Positions 54,421-64,000 of a stretch of 64,000 bases of DNA are shown piece after piece. A program made the position numbers and the translations under genes. Position 1 is the stretch's first letter. Each line of letters begins with the position of its first letter. Under the pieces are notes generated by a model that saw only the letters and a list, made by a program, of their open reading frames with translations, was not told the origin of the DNA and did no database searches. The stretch is taken from contig JABABD010000020.1 of the NCBI GenBank assembly GCA_014238425.1, forward strand, positions 1 through 64,000. The letters run 5' to 3'. This DNA comes from Flavobacteriaceae bacterium. Its GTDB lineage: Bacteria > Bacteroidota > Bacteroidia > Flavobacteriales > Flavobacteriaceae.

Positions 54421-55380
54421 ATGATAAAGAAAAGCTTAACAATATTAATTTTAGTAGTACTTATTAGCTCATGCGTATCTCCTAAAGTTTATAAAGATTT
54501 AGAGAACAAATATGCAGACTTAAAAAAAGAAAATCGTACACTTTCAGACGAAAATGAAGACTTGTTAAAATCTAAAAATAATACTGAAAACGCATTTAAT
54601 AAACTTCAAAAACTATATGATGACGCAGTGTCGAAACGAGACAAGCTCCAAAATGATTATACGGCAACAAAGAACAATCTCGACAACCTAAAAGCATCTT
54701 ATGATGCTTTAGAAAAAAATAGTTCTTCAGCCTTAGCGGCCAATACGAAGAAGAATAGAGAATTATTGGCTCAACTTGAAGCAAAAGAACAAGCGTTAGC
54801 AACCGAAAACTCTAGACTTGAACAACTTAAGAAAGAATTAGACAAAAGATCAAATCGTGTTCAAGAATTAGAAGGTTTAATTGCTTCAAAAGATGCCGCA
54901 ATGCGAAAACTTAAAGATGCCATTTCTGCAGCTCTTACCAATTTTGAAGGTAAAGGACTCACCATTGAACAACGTGACGGAAAAGTTTATATTTCCATGG
55001 AGAACAAGTTACTTTTTAGTTCTGGTAGCTGGGCTGTTGGTACTGAAGGGCGTCAGGCTGTGAAGCAACTAGGTAATGTATTGGCCGAGAACCCTGAAAT
55101 AGCAGTCCTTATAGAAGGTCATACAGACAATGTACCATATGGTGGGAGTGCACAAATAAAGGGGAATTGGGATTTGTCTACCAAACGTGCTACTGCCATC
55201 GTAGAAATTTTAAGGGAAAATAACAATATTAAAGCAGGGAACCTTACAGCTGCAGGACGTGGTGAATTTGCTCCAATTGCTACCAACTCTACCGCAGAAG
55301 GCAAAGCAAAAAATAGGCGTATTGAAGTGATATTAACACCGAAACTTGACGAAATCACCAAACTATTGAATGATATTTAA
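54421..55380 (+). CDS. OmpA family peptidoglycan-binding lipoprotein with coiled coil
   Basis: This 319-residue lipoprotein (lipid Cys18 in LISSCVSP) has a long coiled coil (about 25-160) and a C-terminal OmpA domain (about 185-310). The latter shows LIEGHTDNVPYGG and the Arg of AKNRRIEVILTP that grips diaminopimelate of peptidoglycan. It should tether the outer membrane to the wall across the periplasm. It is followed by a good terminator at 55404-55440. Confidence 0.93.
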   Translation: MIKKSLTILILVVLISSCVSPKVYKDLENKYADLKKENRTLSDENEDLLKSKNNTENAFNKLQKLYDDAVSKRDKLQNDYTATKNNLDNLKASYDALEKNSSSALAANTKKNRELLAQLEAKEQALATENSRLEQLKKELDKRSNRVQELEGLIASKDAAMRKLKDAISAALTNFEGKGLTIEQRDGKVYISMENKLLFSSGSWAVGTEGRQAVKQLGNVLAENPEIAVLIEGHTDNVPYGGSAQIKGNWDLSTKRATAIVEILRENNNIKAGNLTAAGRGEFAPIATNSTAEGKAKNRRIEVILTPKLDEITKLLNDI

Positions 55381-55403
55381 ACGGTATCTGAGAATTATAT
55401 AAA

Positions 55404-55440
55404 GAAGACCATTCTAGTTTTATAACCTGAATGGTCTTTC
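55404..55440 (+). terminator. Terminator after the OmpA lipoprotein gene
   Basis: AAGACCATTC (55405-55414) pairs exactly with GAATGGTCTT (55429-55438) around a 14-base loop, followed by a short T-rich stretch. It lies just before the promoter of the next gene. Confidence 0.72.
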
Positions 55441-55448
55441 TATATTTG
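55441..55448 (+). promoter_or_regulatory. -7 element of the aldo/keto reductase gene
   Basis: TATATTTG matches TAnnTTTG exactly, 26 bases before the ATG at 55475. A TTTT stands about 19-20 bases upstream at the -33 position. Confidence 0.58.
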
Positions 55449-55474
55449 AAATAAATTAATCTGTTACTTAAAAC

Positions 55475-56512
55475 ATGAAATACACAATTCTCCCGAACAC
55501 TAATATAAAAATTAGTAAAATATGCCTAGGCACCATGACTTGGGGCAACCAAAACACTGAAGCTGAAGGTCATTCGCAAATGGATATGGCCATACATAAA
55601 GGGGTGAATTTCTTTGATACTGCAGAGTTGTATCCAGTCCCTGCAACCGCAGAAACACAAGGCAGAACTAGTAACATAATTGGAACATGGTTTAAAAAAA
55701 CCGGAAATAGAGACAAGATTGTTTTAGCATCAAAAATAGCTGGACCAGGTGACTATACGGCTCACATTAGAACTAATGGATTTAGTGCCGAAGCTATTAA
55801 AGAAGCGGTTAACAGTGAACTGGCACGTTTACAAACAGATTATATAGACCTCTATCAATTACATTGGCCAGAACGCCAAACAAATACCTTTGGAGTAAGA
55901 GATTACAAACACAACCCTAACGATTCATGGAAAGATAACTTTAATGAAACACTGCATGCATTAGATGCAATTATTAAAGAAGGCAAAATTCGTCACATTG
56001 GCATTTCTAATGAAAAAGCTTGGGGCATGATGCGCTATTTAGAGGAATCTAAACATCACAATCTTCCAAGAATTATTACTATTCAGAACGCCTATTCCTT
56101 ATTAAATCGCGTTTTTGAAGGTGATGCAGCTGAAGTATCGATAAGAGAAAATATTGGCTTATTAGCATACTCTCCAATGGCATTTGGTGTGTTATCTGGG
56201 AAATATGTAAAAGGTATTGCTGCGGACAACGCACGTCTGAAACTGTTTCCAAGGTTTGCAAGATATAGTAGCGAGCAATCGGCGGAAGCAACAAAAAGAT
56301 ATTTAAAAATAGCAGAAGAAAATAATATGACCCTAGCTCAAATGTCTTTAGCATTTGTTACTCAACAACCATTTGTTACAAGTACTATCATAGGTGCCAC
56401 AAATTTAGAGCAATTAGAGGAAAATATAGAAAGTATCAATATCCAACTTTCAGAAGAGATTCTTGAACAGATTAATACGGTTCATTCTATAATTCCTAAC
56501 CCTGCATCTTAA
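55475..56512 (+). CDS. NADP(H)-dependent aldo/keto reductase (Tas-like)
   Basis: This 345-residue cytosolic oxidoreductase has the AKR catalytic tetrad D48, Y53, K87 and H130 (FFDTAELYP, ASKIAG, YQLHWPE). The insert WPERQTNTFG is typical of the Tas subgroup, whose physiological substrates are poorly known. It is a single gene between its own promoter and a terminator. Confidence 0.93.
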   Translation: MKYTILPNTNIKISKICLGTMTWGNQNTEAEGHSQMDMAIHKGVNFFDTAELYPVPATAETQGRTSNIIGTWFKKTGNRDKIVLASKIAGPGDYTAHIRTNGFSAEAIKEAVNSELARLQTDYIDLYQLHWPERQTNTFGVRDYKHNPNDSWKDNFNETLHALDAIIKEGKIRHIGISNEKAWGMMRYLEESKHHNLPRIITIQNAYSLLNRVFEGDAAEVSIRENIGLLAYSPMAFGVLSGKYVKGIAADNARLKLFPRFARYSSEQSAEATKRYLKIAEENNMTLAQMSLAFVTQQPFVTSTIIGATNLEQLEENIESINIQLSEEILEQINTVHSIIPNPAS

Positions 56513-56513
56513 A

Positions 56514-56550
56514 TAAAAAAAATCCTCAAACATAGTAGGTTGAGGATTTA
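56514..56550. terminator. Terminator between the reductase and T9SS genes
   Basis: AATCCTCAA (56521-56529) pairs with TTGAGGATT (56540-56548) around a 10-base loop. The A-run at 56514-56522 reads as a T-run on the minus strand, so the signal is strongest for the gene ending at 56572; it may also serve the plus-strand reductase. Confidence 0.82.
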
Positions 56551-56571
56551 ATATTTGGTAATGGTCGTTGC

Positions 56572-59500
56572 TTATTCTAAAATAATCTTCTTGCTAAGTT
56601 TTATGTTGCTCTCTGTCGTAAGGTTTACTAAGTAAACGCCTGAACTAAGTCCACCAATGTAAAGGCCATTCTCCAAAGTACTATTCTCTGGTGTCTTAAA
56701 AGTTTTCACTGTCTGTCCTAACATATTCGTTAAAGTAAGTATTCGTACCTCTTCCTTGAGTCCCTTAACATATAACTTACTCTCTTGAATATTGGCAAAG
56801 ACCACCACATCTTCAAGTATCACATCATCATTCGACAAGGTGTTGTCTTGAAACACAATGTCAAAACGCTCACTGTCTGCTCCAGCAGTAGCCGAAAAAT
56901 TATATGGCCCTTGTCTCAAATCCCAAAGAACACCTTCTTGATTATCTTTAAGATAAATGTTTTGTGTCGGATCTATATTCTTTAGCGCTACAATGTCCAA
57001 ACTATAGGTAAAATTACCTGAGGCATTAAGATTCAAGTCTATTTCCTTATCATCTGTGAGAGCTGAGAAAGCCTGTATCACAAATGAGTTTCCATTGTAA
57101 ACACTGGTCATATCTTCTTCTGGCATCTCAGTTATCAGACCACCATCATATCCATAATCAAAGCCATCTGTTGTATTATCGCTAAAACCAAGTACAAAGC
57201 GTCTAGAAGCCCCATTCGAAACTCCAAACTCTAATTTAATGGTTTGCATTAATGATTCTGTCTCACCATCTCTCTGAGCTATTGTTGCTTCAACTTCATT
57301 CTCTTGAGATTGCACGCTTCTGAAGAACACTGATTCTGCTGCAGTTTCAGACTTGAAGGTACGTTGGCCGTTATTGAATTCTATATTACCATCATTCACA
57401 ACCTCTACAAAGAAACCTTGTCCTACTGGAATGAATTTTGTGGGTGTTTTGATACCTTGAGTCTGTACCTGATCCGCAATCGGAATGTCTGGATGCTGAT
57501 AAGCACGTGCTGTTTCAGTTAAATTAATATACCCGTAACCTCCTTCGTATTCAGCCAACCAATGTGAGCTTCCTGCCCATTGTTCCCATAGTAATATGGT
57601 TCCTTGTATCACTGGGTTTACACCGCCATTGGCAAAATCAGTATTATCTCTAATAAACTCGTCAGCATCCAAGGCTGATGGGTATGGATTACCAATTAAT
57701 GTTGTAGTCAAGGTTATATTCTGCTGGCTTTCATTACCTGAATCCCCATCTACATCATCAGCTGCGATTAGTATCGTTCCATTATTAGGCTTGCCATTGA
57801 ATATGTATTGTTGCTCCATTCCTGCATTTCCCGTACCTTTTTGAGTATATCCTACGCCTGGTGCTATGGCACTTGCAGGTGTCAAGGCCACCCAATCAAA
57901 ATATGTAAGACCGTTCTGGAAACTATACAACCATTTGTTACTTATCTTGCCGACTTCATCAAAAGCTGATGTGAACTGCATTGGCGTTCCAGCACCATCT
58001 TCTAACATGCCTATATTAAAATTCGTATTGTTTGCATTATTGCTAGCTCCATTATTGTTTGTTAAACCTGTAGATCCTACACTTCCTACTGGTGAACTCC
58101 AGTAATTGTACCAATACGAATCAGCGTTACCTTCTTGTCTACGCAAGATTCTTCCTGTAGCTGAAGTCACCAAATCACTATTAACACTCTGGATCAACTG
58201 TGAATCATCTTCTAGATCCAAGGTGCCATTTAACGCAAAATACCACGTATTCTCTATAAAATTATCACCTGTAACCGTCAAGGTACTTCCTGAATCTATA
58301 AGCATAGCCAATGACCTAACTGAAAATGGAACTTGGACATTACTACGTACTCTAACAATAGCCCAATTCTTAATTGTAGAAGAACTCACTGCTCTTGCTG
58401 AAACACCTGTAATATCCCAGACGTCGCCATTTAACCAGGTATTTGGATCCGACCATAAACCATCTGCATCTGACTCATATGGCATTGGTGCCGATTGGTT
58501 TTCAACTGTAAGTATATTCTTAAGGTCAGCATCACGGCCATGACTTGATGCATCTACTGTTTTATTAGTAAGGATATTACTCATAGGGTAATATGCCTGC
58601 AAATTCGTCCATGGTATCGTCGCACTTGTTACTATATCGACTATGTCCTTATCCACCTCAGTACCTTTTATCACACCACCATTGTTCTCGATCTCTTGAT
58701 ACACCATTCGTTGTATTTGATCTTCCGTCAAGGCCATATCAAAAACTCTTACTTCGTCTATAGCTCCTTTGAAATAGCCATTCTCTAAACGTGAATTCCT
58801 TCCTATACTAAAATCAGGACCTGCGTAAGTCGGATTTGTTGATAAGGTGCCCGTTGACGTAGAGATATTGGAAACTAGCTCTCCATTAAGGTAAAGCTTA
58901 GATGTCCCATCTGTTCCAGAGAAACTAGCTGCAACATGATACCATTGCCCCGTACTTACGGTTAAAGAAGATGTGCCGTCGGAGGCCATATTGTTCGCAT
59001 TGGTAATAACATAAGAATGTGGATTCATGGTAGCAGCATCTATATAGATTCTATGCATGCCTTGACCAAAAATGTCTGCAGTCGTTGTGAAAGCATTATC
59101 TAGTTTGAACCAGCCCATAATTGTGGATTCTTGCCATCCACTCATAAAGGATGTTTGCGTAATATGGTCATCTACACCATCAAAATCAACAGTTGCCGAT
59201 GGTATCAAAACATCTATTACGTCACGATAATCTAAATCTCCACCTAAAGCCAAATCAGCATCGGTATCAGGAAGAATTGAAGATGAAGGGTTATCTATTT
59301 CGTCATTGACATCAGAAGGGTCATTCGTATTAGCTCCTTCGAACAAATTGTCTAGACCGTCGTTATCTGTATCTGTAAATGTGGTAATGCTATTGGCCAT
59401 GCCATTTTCCTCTATGTCTGGCGTGCCGTCATTATCACTATCTAAATCAATAATATCAGGAATATTATCACCATCAGTATCTTCTAGAGTAATCCCAGTA

Positions 59501-60831
59501 GGATATGCTGTATCTATACCAGAAACGACATCATATACACCATTAGGCACTATATAGCCTGACGTTGGCTGGGCTTCTACATTATCAGGAATACCGTCAT
59601 TATCGGAATCCAGATCAAATTCGTTGTTCAACCCATCTTTATCAGTATCATCACCATTAACAATTATTAATGTTGGTGCTTTATAGGTAAAAATATCACA
59701 TTGTGTAAAAGACATGGCAAATAATCGCAGCGTAGTAGCAGCAGTGCTTTTTTGAGCTTGCATTCTTATGGTAAACGTATTGTTTAAGAATTGAAAATAA
59801 GATCTTAATATAGTATTTGTAGCAAATCCATCATAAGTAACAGTTCCTGCGGTAACTCCAGCGCCATCAGGATAAGTATCCATAGTTAATGAAGTAGGAT
59901 TATCTACCCCATATGCAGATGGATTATAATATCTTACAGATTCTTGTAATGCATTTGTACCATCACAATCCCATGTGGTACCTCCAATTCTAAATACTGT
60001 TGCAGCAGGAGTTGTAGTACCTGTATCTACAATTGTAAATTCAAATGTGATTCCTGGAGTTCCTATACCAGTAAATTCTAACTCGGTTTGTAAAAAATTA
60101 GCATTATCGACACTGTCATCATCCATTTGTAACAAGGTCGTATTTGTAATCTCGGTTATTTCAACTAGAACATCATATCCTGTAAGTGCATTAACAAAAC
60201 GATAAATAGATCCTACATCATCTCCAAGGCCTGAAACTCCACCGCTTTCATAAGTACCATTAAAAAAGTTTAAAGCGGGTACACTACAATTAAAATTATT
60301 AAGACCTAAGCCTTCTCCTATATCTAGAATTCCATCGTTATCATCATCTTGATCAATCAAATCGATAACACCATCTAAGTCTGTATCTGGCAAGGTGCAT
60401 AGTGTTGCACTATTTACGTTAAAATTAACTTGAATACCAGTAGTTGTGGCAGTGCTACCATCGTTAACAAGAACATCAGTTCCTCCAACGTTTACCGTTA
60501 CAGAAGCTGAACCATCCCAACCATCGTTTACTGCATCATACAATCTTAAATAATAATTTGGAAGAACAGGAGGGTCAATAGCCAAACAACCCAAATCATA
60601 TGTAACTTGGTATTCACTAACAAAAGGATTAGTTGTTGTGGTTTGGTAGCACTCATCTTCATTACAGATACTCACCAACAAGTTATTTGCTGGGTCATAT
60701 ACTTCTAGCCTATTTTCAAATGAATTTGATGGCCAATCAACCGTTACTAATACACGATTGGTCTGGGCAAACATTGTATTGCATGCCAGTACCATCAACA
60801 AGAAGCTAAAGATTTTGTAAAATGTTTTCAT
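56572..60831 (-). CDS. Giant T9SS-secreted protein with LamG domain
   Basis: This 1419-residue secreted protein has a signal peptide (1-23). Its modules are an N-terminal beta domain, thrombospondin-type DxDxDG calcium repeats (near residues 152-175, 395-420 and 460-500), a concanavalin/LamG domain (about 540-720), long beta regions, and a C-terminal type A T9SS sorting domain ([13 protein letters not shown]...GVYLVNLTT...KKIILE). It should be exported through the type IX system and anchored at the surface, perhaps in adhesion or glycan contact. Its C-terminal 900 residues are closely related to the tandem gene at 61069. Confidence 0.9.
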   Translation of the reverse strand: MKTFYKIFSFLLMVLACNTMFAQTNRVLVTVDWPSNSFENRLEVYDPANNLLVSICNEDECYQTTTTNPFVSEYQVTYDLGCLAIDPPVLPNYYLRLYDAVNDGWDGSASVTVNVGGTDVLVNDGSTATTTGIQVNFNVNSATLCTLPDTDLDGVIDLIDQDDDNDGILDIGEGLGLNNFNCSVPALNFFNGTYESGGVSGLGDDVGSIYRFVNALTGYDVLVEITEITNTTLLQMDDDSVDNANFLQTELEFTGIGTPGITFEFTIVDTGTTTPAATVFRIGGTTWDCDGTNALQESVRYYNPSAYGVDNPTSLTMDTYPDGAGVTAGTVTYDGFATNTILRSYFQFLNNTFTIRMQAQKSTAATTLRLFAMSFTQCDIFTYKAPTLIIVNGDDTDKDGLNNEFDLDSDNDGIPDNVEAQPTSGYIVPNGVYDVVSGIDTAYPTGITLEDTDGDNIPDIIDLDSDNDGTPDIEENGMANSITTFTDTDNDGLDNLFEGANTNDPSDVNDEIDNPSSSILPDTDADLALGGDLDYRDVIDVLIPSATVDFDGVDDHITQTSFMSGWQESTIMGWFKLDNAFTTTADIFGQGMHRIYIDAATMNPHSYVITNANNMASDGTSSLTVSTGQWYHVAASFSGTDGTSKLYLNGELVSNISTSTGTLSTNPTYAGPDFSIGRNSRLENGYFKGAIDEVRVFDMALTEDQIQRMVYQEIENNGGVIKGTEVDKDIVDIVTSATIPWTNLQAYYPMSNILTNKTVDASSHGRDADLKNILTVENQSAPMPYESDADGLWSDPNTWLNGDVWDITGVSARAVSSSTIKNWAIVRVRSNVQVPFSVRSLAMLIDSGSTLTVTGDNFIENTWYFALNGTLDLEDDSQLIQSVNSDLVTSATGRILRRQEGNADSYWYNYWSSPVGSVGSTGLTNNNGASNNANNTNFNIGMLEDGAGTPMQFTSAFDEVGKISNKWLYSFQNGLTYFDWVALTPASAIAPGVGYTQKGTGNAGMEQQYIFNGKPNNGTILIAADDVDGDSGNESQQNITLTTTLIGNPYPSALDADEFIRDNTDFANGGVNPVIQGTILLWEQWAGSSHWLAEYEGGYGYINLTETARAYQHPDIPIADQVQTQGIKTPTKFIPVGQGFFVEVVNDGNIEFNNGQRTFKSETAAESVFFRSVQSQENEVEATIAQRDGETESLMQTIKLEFGVSNGASRRFVLGFSDNTTDGFDYGYDGGLITEMPEEDMTSVYNGNSFVIQAFSALTDDKEIDLNLNASGNFTYSLDIVALKNIDPTQNIYLKDNQEGVLWDLRQGPYNFSATAGADSERFDIVFQDNTLSNDDVILEDVVVFANIQESKLYVKGLKEEVRILTLTNMLGQTVKTFKTPENSTLENGLYIGGLSSGVYLVNLTTESNIKLSKKIILE

Positions 60832-61068
60832 TGTAGGTCAACTATTTCTTATCATTAGATAGTACTTACCATCAATTCTGTTTTTTGAGGCAAATATTAT
60901 GAGGGAAAGGGATTAATCAGAAGACCAAAATACTTCTAAACCAAATCCTTAAGGATAAAAATCGTTGTCACTAGAAAAAAAATCGTTAAACGGTAAAAAA
61001 GTGAATGAAAATTAGACAAAATACCTTAGTCTAGGTAAGTTATTTACTTATTTTGAGTCTGTTTAGCT

Positions 61069-64000
61069 TCATTTCAAAATAACCTTCTTGCTAAGTCTCA
61101 TGTTGTTCTCTAAAGTGAGATTAACTAAGTAAACTCCTGAACCTAAATCGCCAACATAAAGTCCGTTCTCCAAAGTTACAATATCAGTTATTGCAAAGGT
61201 TTTAACGGTTTGTCCTAACATATTTGTTAGCACTAAGTTTGTAGGAGTTTGGTCAAGATGTTTTACAAATAATTTATTTTCTAAATTGTTTATATAGATA
61301 ATCACATTGTTTGTTTCAAAAATGTCGTTATTCAATGTTTCAGACTGTTTAAACACCACATCAAAACGATTAGAGAATTCACCAACTTCTGAAGTGAATT
61401 CGTATGCCTGGCCACTTTTGAGGTCAAAATATGTATTATTAAGATTATCTCTCAAGAAGATGTCCTGACTTTCTGCAATATTACTTAGTTCGACTGATTT
61501 TATACTATAGTTATAGTTTCCTGAAACCTTTAAATTCAAATTAACTTCTTTATCTTCTGTAATAGTTGAAAATGCTTGTATCGCCAGTTGTTTACCTTGA
61601 AATAAGCTTGTCATGTCTTCCTCTTGTGTTTCTGTGATCAAGCCTCCATCATAACCATAATCAAAATCGTCTGTGGTCTCATTGCTGAATCCTAACACAA
61701 ATCGTCTTGTAGCTCCGTTAGAAGCAGCGAACTCTAACTTTATAACCTGCATACCATCTCCTTCTGTCGTTTCTTCTTCAATAGTATTAGCATATTGTGC
61801 TTGTGAGTTCCTGAAGAAAACAGATTGGTTTTCACTTTCTTTCTTAAAAATACGTTGTCCATTATTAAACTCAATATCTCCATCGTTTATCACTTCAACG
61901 AAGAAACCTTGGCCTACTGGTAAGAATTTAGTTGGAGTTTTGATTCCAAGCGTTTGCGTTTGATTCGCAATAGAAATATCAGGATGTTGATATGCGCGAG
62001 CTGTACCCGTCAGATTTATATAACCATAACCACCTTCATACTCGGCTAACCAATGTGAGTTTCCTGCCCATTGCTCCCATAAAAGAATTGTGCCTTGTAT
62101 AATTGGGTTAGCTCCGCCATTGTCAAAATCGATATTGTCACGTATGAATTGCTCAGCGTCTAATGCGGATGGGTACGGGTTACCAATAAGGGTTGTTGTT
62201 AAAGTAACGTCTTGCTGACTTTCGTTTCCTGAATCACTATCTACATCATCTGCTTGGACAAGAATAGTTCCGTTATTTGGTTTTCCGTTAAAAATATATT
62301 CTTGCTCCGTTCCTGTATTTCCAGTACCTTTTTGCGTATAACCAACCCCAGGCGCAATGGCACTTGCTGGTGTCAAAGCCACCCAATCATAATATGTAAG
62401 TCCGTTTTGAAAGCTATAGAGCCATTTATTGCTTACTTTCCCTACCTCATCAAAAGCAGAAGTGAATTCAATCGCTGCTCCCGTTCCGTCTTGCAACATG
62501 GCTACATTAAAAGGTGTGTTGTTGGCATTATTACTACTTGAATTATTATTACCCAATGCGGTAGCTCCAACAGTTCCAACAGGTGATGACCAGTAGTTAT
62601 ACCAAAATGCATCTGCATTTCCTTCTTGGCGACGTAAAATCTTTCCATTGGTAGAAGTAATTAAATCACTACTGATACCCTGTATTAATTGAGAATCTCC
62701 TGTAAGGTCTAAGGTGCCATTTAATTCAATAAACTTAGAAACATTTACCTGAAGATCTTCTGTTCCGTTTCCTATAGTAAAAGAGATATCATTGTTTGAA
62801 ATGTCTTTTTCATCAATTATCAATCCTAAGGCTTCTATTCCTTGTATTGCTCGTGGCTTATTAGCCTCCGACATTGCTGTAGTTAAAGTAATGTTGTTCT
62901 TAATGTGATAAATTCCCCAATGTACTACTTCATCATTCCCAAATGTCGCAGCTTCAATAACTTCATCACCAGGGATAAACCATACATCTCCATGAGTCCA
63001 TGTATTCTTCTCATTCCAATTACCATCTTGCTTAGTAGTAAATGGCATAGGAGCTGTTTGAGATTGAAGCGTTGTAATATTAAACAATCTGGCTGCATTA
63101 TTGTTGTTAGACTCATCCTTAATTGATCCATCCACTATATTAGTCATGGGATAATACATCTGTAAATCTGACCAATCAACTGAGCTTAAAGTATTATTAA
63201 TAACAGATCCTTTAACTGAACCTGAACTATTTTCTATTTCCTGAAAAATAATTTCTTTTAACTCTTCTTCGTCTATAAGCTTATTAAATACTCTTACTTC
63301 ATCTATTGCCCCTTTAAAGTATCGCGTTGAATTTAAAGAAGGGTCATTACCTAACCTAAAATCTTCGTTTGCCGCTGTATCAGCACTTTGAAATCTTACA
63401 GCGTCTTGGAGGTTAGTCCTAAATACCCATCTTCCATCCAATAGAAGTGATGCTTGATTATTTGCAAAATCTACAGTGATAGTTACATGTCTCCATATAC
63501 CTCGTTCGATGCCCGTTGTTGTTCTGTATACATCATGTGTTTGATTGGTTCCAGTTGAGGAAACAATATGAATGTAAGCTCTGATATCTTCATCCGTAAT
63601 AAACAATTCCACGGATTCTCGTTCTCCAAAAACAAATTTCGTTGCAACATCCGACACATCAGAATCACTCTTTATCCAACCCATTATGGTCACCCCATCT
63701 GTGTTGGTTTGATTAAACCCTGAAAGAACTGGGGTACCTACTACATAATCATCAACTCCATCAAAATCAATAGTTGCGGAAGGAATGAATGTATTTAATC
63801 CATCTCTATAATCTAGATCTCCTCCAAAAGCAAGGTCTCCATCTGTATCCGGAAGAATGGATAAATTTGTTGGATTATCGATTTCGTCGTTAGCATCAAA
63901 ATCATTAAGATTACTTCCTTCAAAACTGTCATCTAATCCATCGCTATCTTGGTCTGCATTTGTTAATGAATTGGCCATCCCATTTTCTTGAATGTCGGGT
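61069..64000 (-). CDS. Giant T9SS-secreted protein, tandem paralogue (5' end outside window)
   Basis: The coding frame runs through the right edge: seven codons before the ATG at 63978 read PDIQENG, matching PDIEENG at the same place in the paralogue. That ATG is therefore internal and the true start lies outside. Visible parts are calcium repeats ([22 protein letters not shown]), a LamG domain with a DFDGVDD start, a long region nearly identical to the paralogue (for example [20 protein letters not shown]), and a T9SS sorting domain ([11 protein letters not shown]...KKVILK). It is upstream of its paralogue on the same strand; 237 bases separate them. Confidence 0.9.
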   Translation of the reverse strand, partial: PDIQENGMANSLTNADQDSDGLDDSFEGSNLNDFDANDEIDNPTNLSILPDTDGDLAFGGDLDYRDGLNTFIPSATIDFDGVDDYVVGTPVLSGFNQTNTDGVTIMGWIKSDSDVSDVATKFVFGERESVELFITDEDIRAYIHIVSSTGTNQTHDVYRTTTGIERGIWRHVTITVDFANNQASLLLDGRWVFRTNLQDAVRFQSADTAANEDFRLGNDPSLNSTRYFKGAIDEVRVFNKLIDEEELKEIIFQEIENSSGSVKGSVINNTLSSVDWSDLQMYYPMTNIVDGSIKDESNNNNAARLFNITTLQSQTAPMPFTTKQDGNWNEKNTWTHGDVWFIPGDEVIEAATFGNDEVVHWGIYHIKNNITLTTAMSEANKPRAIQGIEALGLIIDEKDISNNDISFTIGNGTEDLQVNVSKFIELNGTLDLTGDSQLIQGISSDLITSTNGKILRRQEGNADAFWYNYWSSPVGTVGATALGNNNSSSNNANNTPFNVAMLQDGTGAAIEFTSAFDEVGKVSNKWLYSFQNGLTYYDWVALTPASAIAPGVGYTQKGTGNTGTEQEYIFNGKPNNGTILVQADDVDSDSGNESQQDVTLTTTLIGNPYPSALDAEQFIRDNIDFDNGGANPIIQGTILLWEQWAGNSHWLAEYEGGYGYINLTGTARAYQHPDISIANQTQTLGIKTPTKFLPVGQGFFVEVINDGDIEFNNGQRIFKKESENQSVFFRNSQAQYANTIEEETTEGDGMQVIKLEFAASNGATRRFVLGFSNETTDDFDYGYDGGLITETQEEDMTSLFQGKQLAIQAFSTITEDKEVNLNLKVSGNYNYSIKSVELSNIAESQDIFLRDNLNNTYFDLKSGQAYEFTSEVGEFSNRFDVVFKQSETLNNDIFETNNVIIYINNLENKLFVKHLDQTPTNLVLTNMLGQTVKTFAITDIVTLENGLYVGDLGSGVYLVNLTLENNMRLSKKVILK

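Noticed and set aside
63976-63978. ATG as the start of the right-hand T9SS gene
   Set aside because: The frame continues upstream as PDIQENG, homologous to PDIEENG inside the paralogue, so this Met is internal.

Overview
The window is an AT-rich, gene-dense chromosomal segment that looks like a marine Flavobacteriaceae (phylum Bacteroidota). The evidence is two proteins with type IX secretion (T9SS) C-terminal sorting domains, many lipoproteins, a flavobacterial-style SUF locus with DUF59 and DUF2480 partners, a LytS/LytTR two-component pair, and promoters of the Bacteroidota type (TTTG, 17-23 bases, TAnnTTTG). I see no tRNA, rRNA, CRISPR array, insertion sequence, prophage or replication origin. 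No gene-free stretch exceeds 300 bases; the longest are 60832-61068, 27228-27442 and 5746-5946.

Layout. 1-1491: an exported beta-rich protein resembling the polymorphic toxin type 23 family, with a partial lipoprotein downstream. 1700-2641: a DUF3078 outer-membrane protein. 2790-11433 (minus): Fe-S cluster assembly, in the order sufA, sufB, a small lipoprotein, sufC, sufD, sufS, then an M43 metalloprotease and a lipoprotein, then sufE, a DUF59 protein and DUF2480. 11536-16641 (minus): a four-gene operon encoding a choice-of-anchor B lipoprotein with thrombospondin type 3 repeats, a seven-repeat beta-propeller lipoprotein, an MbnP-like copper protein and an MbnH-like di-haem enzyme. 16814-19281: thiL, two paralogous zinc-ribbon mini-proteins and an alpha/beta hydrolase. 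19322-24286: a BrnQ transporter, a reductive-dehalogenase-like Fe-S protein, an AraC regulator and a small redox/stress cluster. 24425-31621: a mix of small secreted proteins, a proline aminopeptidase, a Crp/Fnr regulator, a glycine-zipper protein, a large BNR/VPS10-type propeller and an outer-membrane protein of an unnamed family.

31720-35184 is the succinate dehydrogenase operon (cytochrome b, flavoprotein, Fe-S subunit). 35297-40768 carries an M28 peptidase, a membrane-anchored MutS-like ATPase, a thioredoxin-TPR protein and the LytS/LytTR pair. 40794-44459 holds a methionine/glutamine aminotransferase and an omega-amidase, a likely two-step salvage route, separated by an acetyltransferase and a serine hydrolase. 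44446-56512 contains an Ig-like lipoprotein, comF, a coiled-coil protein, glycyl-tRNA synthetase, two outer-membrane barrels, exonuclease III, an OmpA lipoprotein and an aldo/keto reductase. 56572-64000 (minus) contains two tandem paralogous giant T9SS proteins; the second runs off the right edge.

The best candidates for under-described biology are the lipoprotein/MbnP/MbnH operon, which may be a cell-surface copper module; the Tat-less reductive-dehalogenase homologue next to BrnQ; the lipoprotein inserted between sufB and sufC; and a recurring promoter-to-ATG spacing that suggests leaderless mRNAs.
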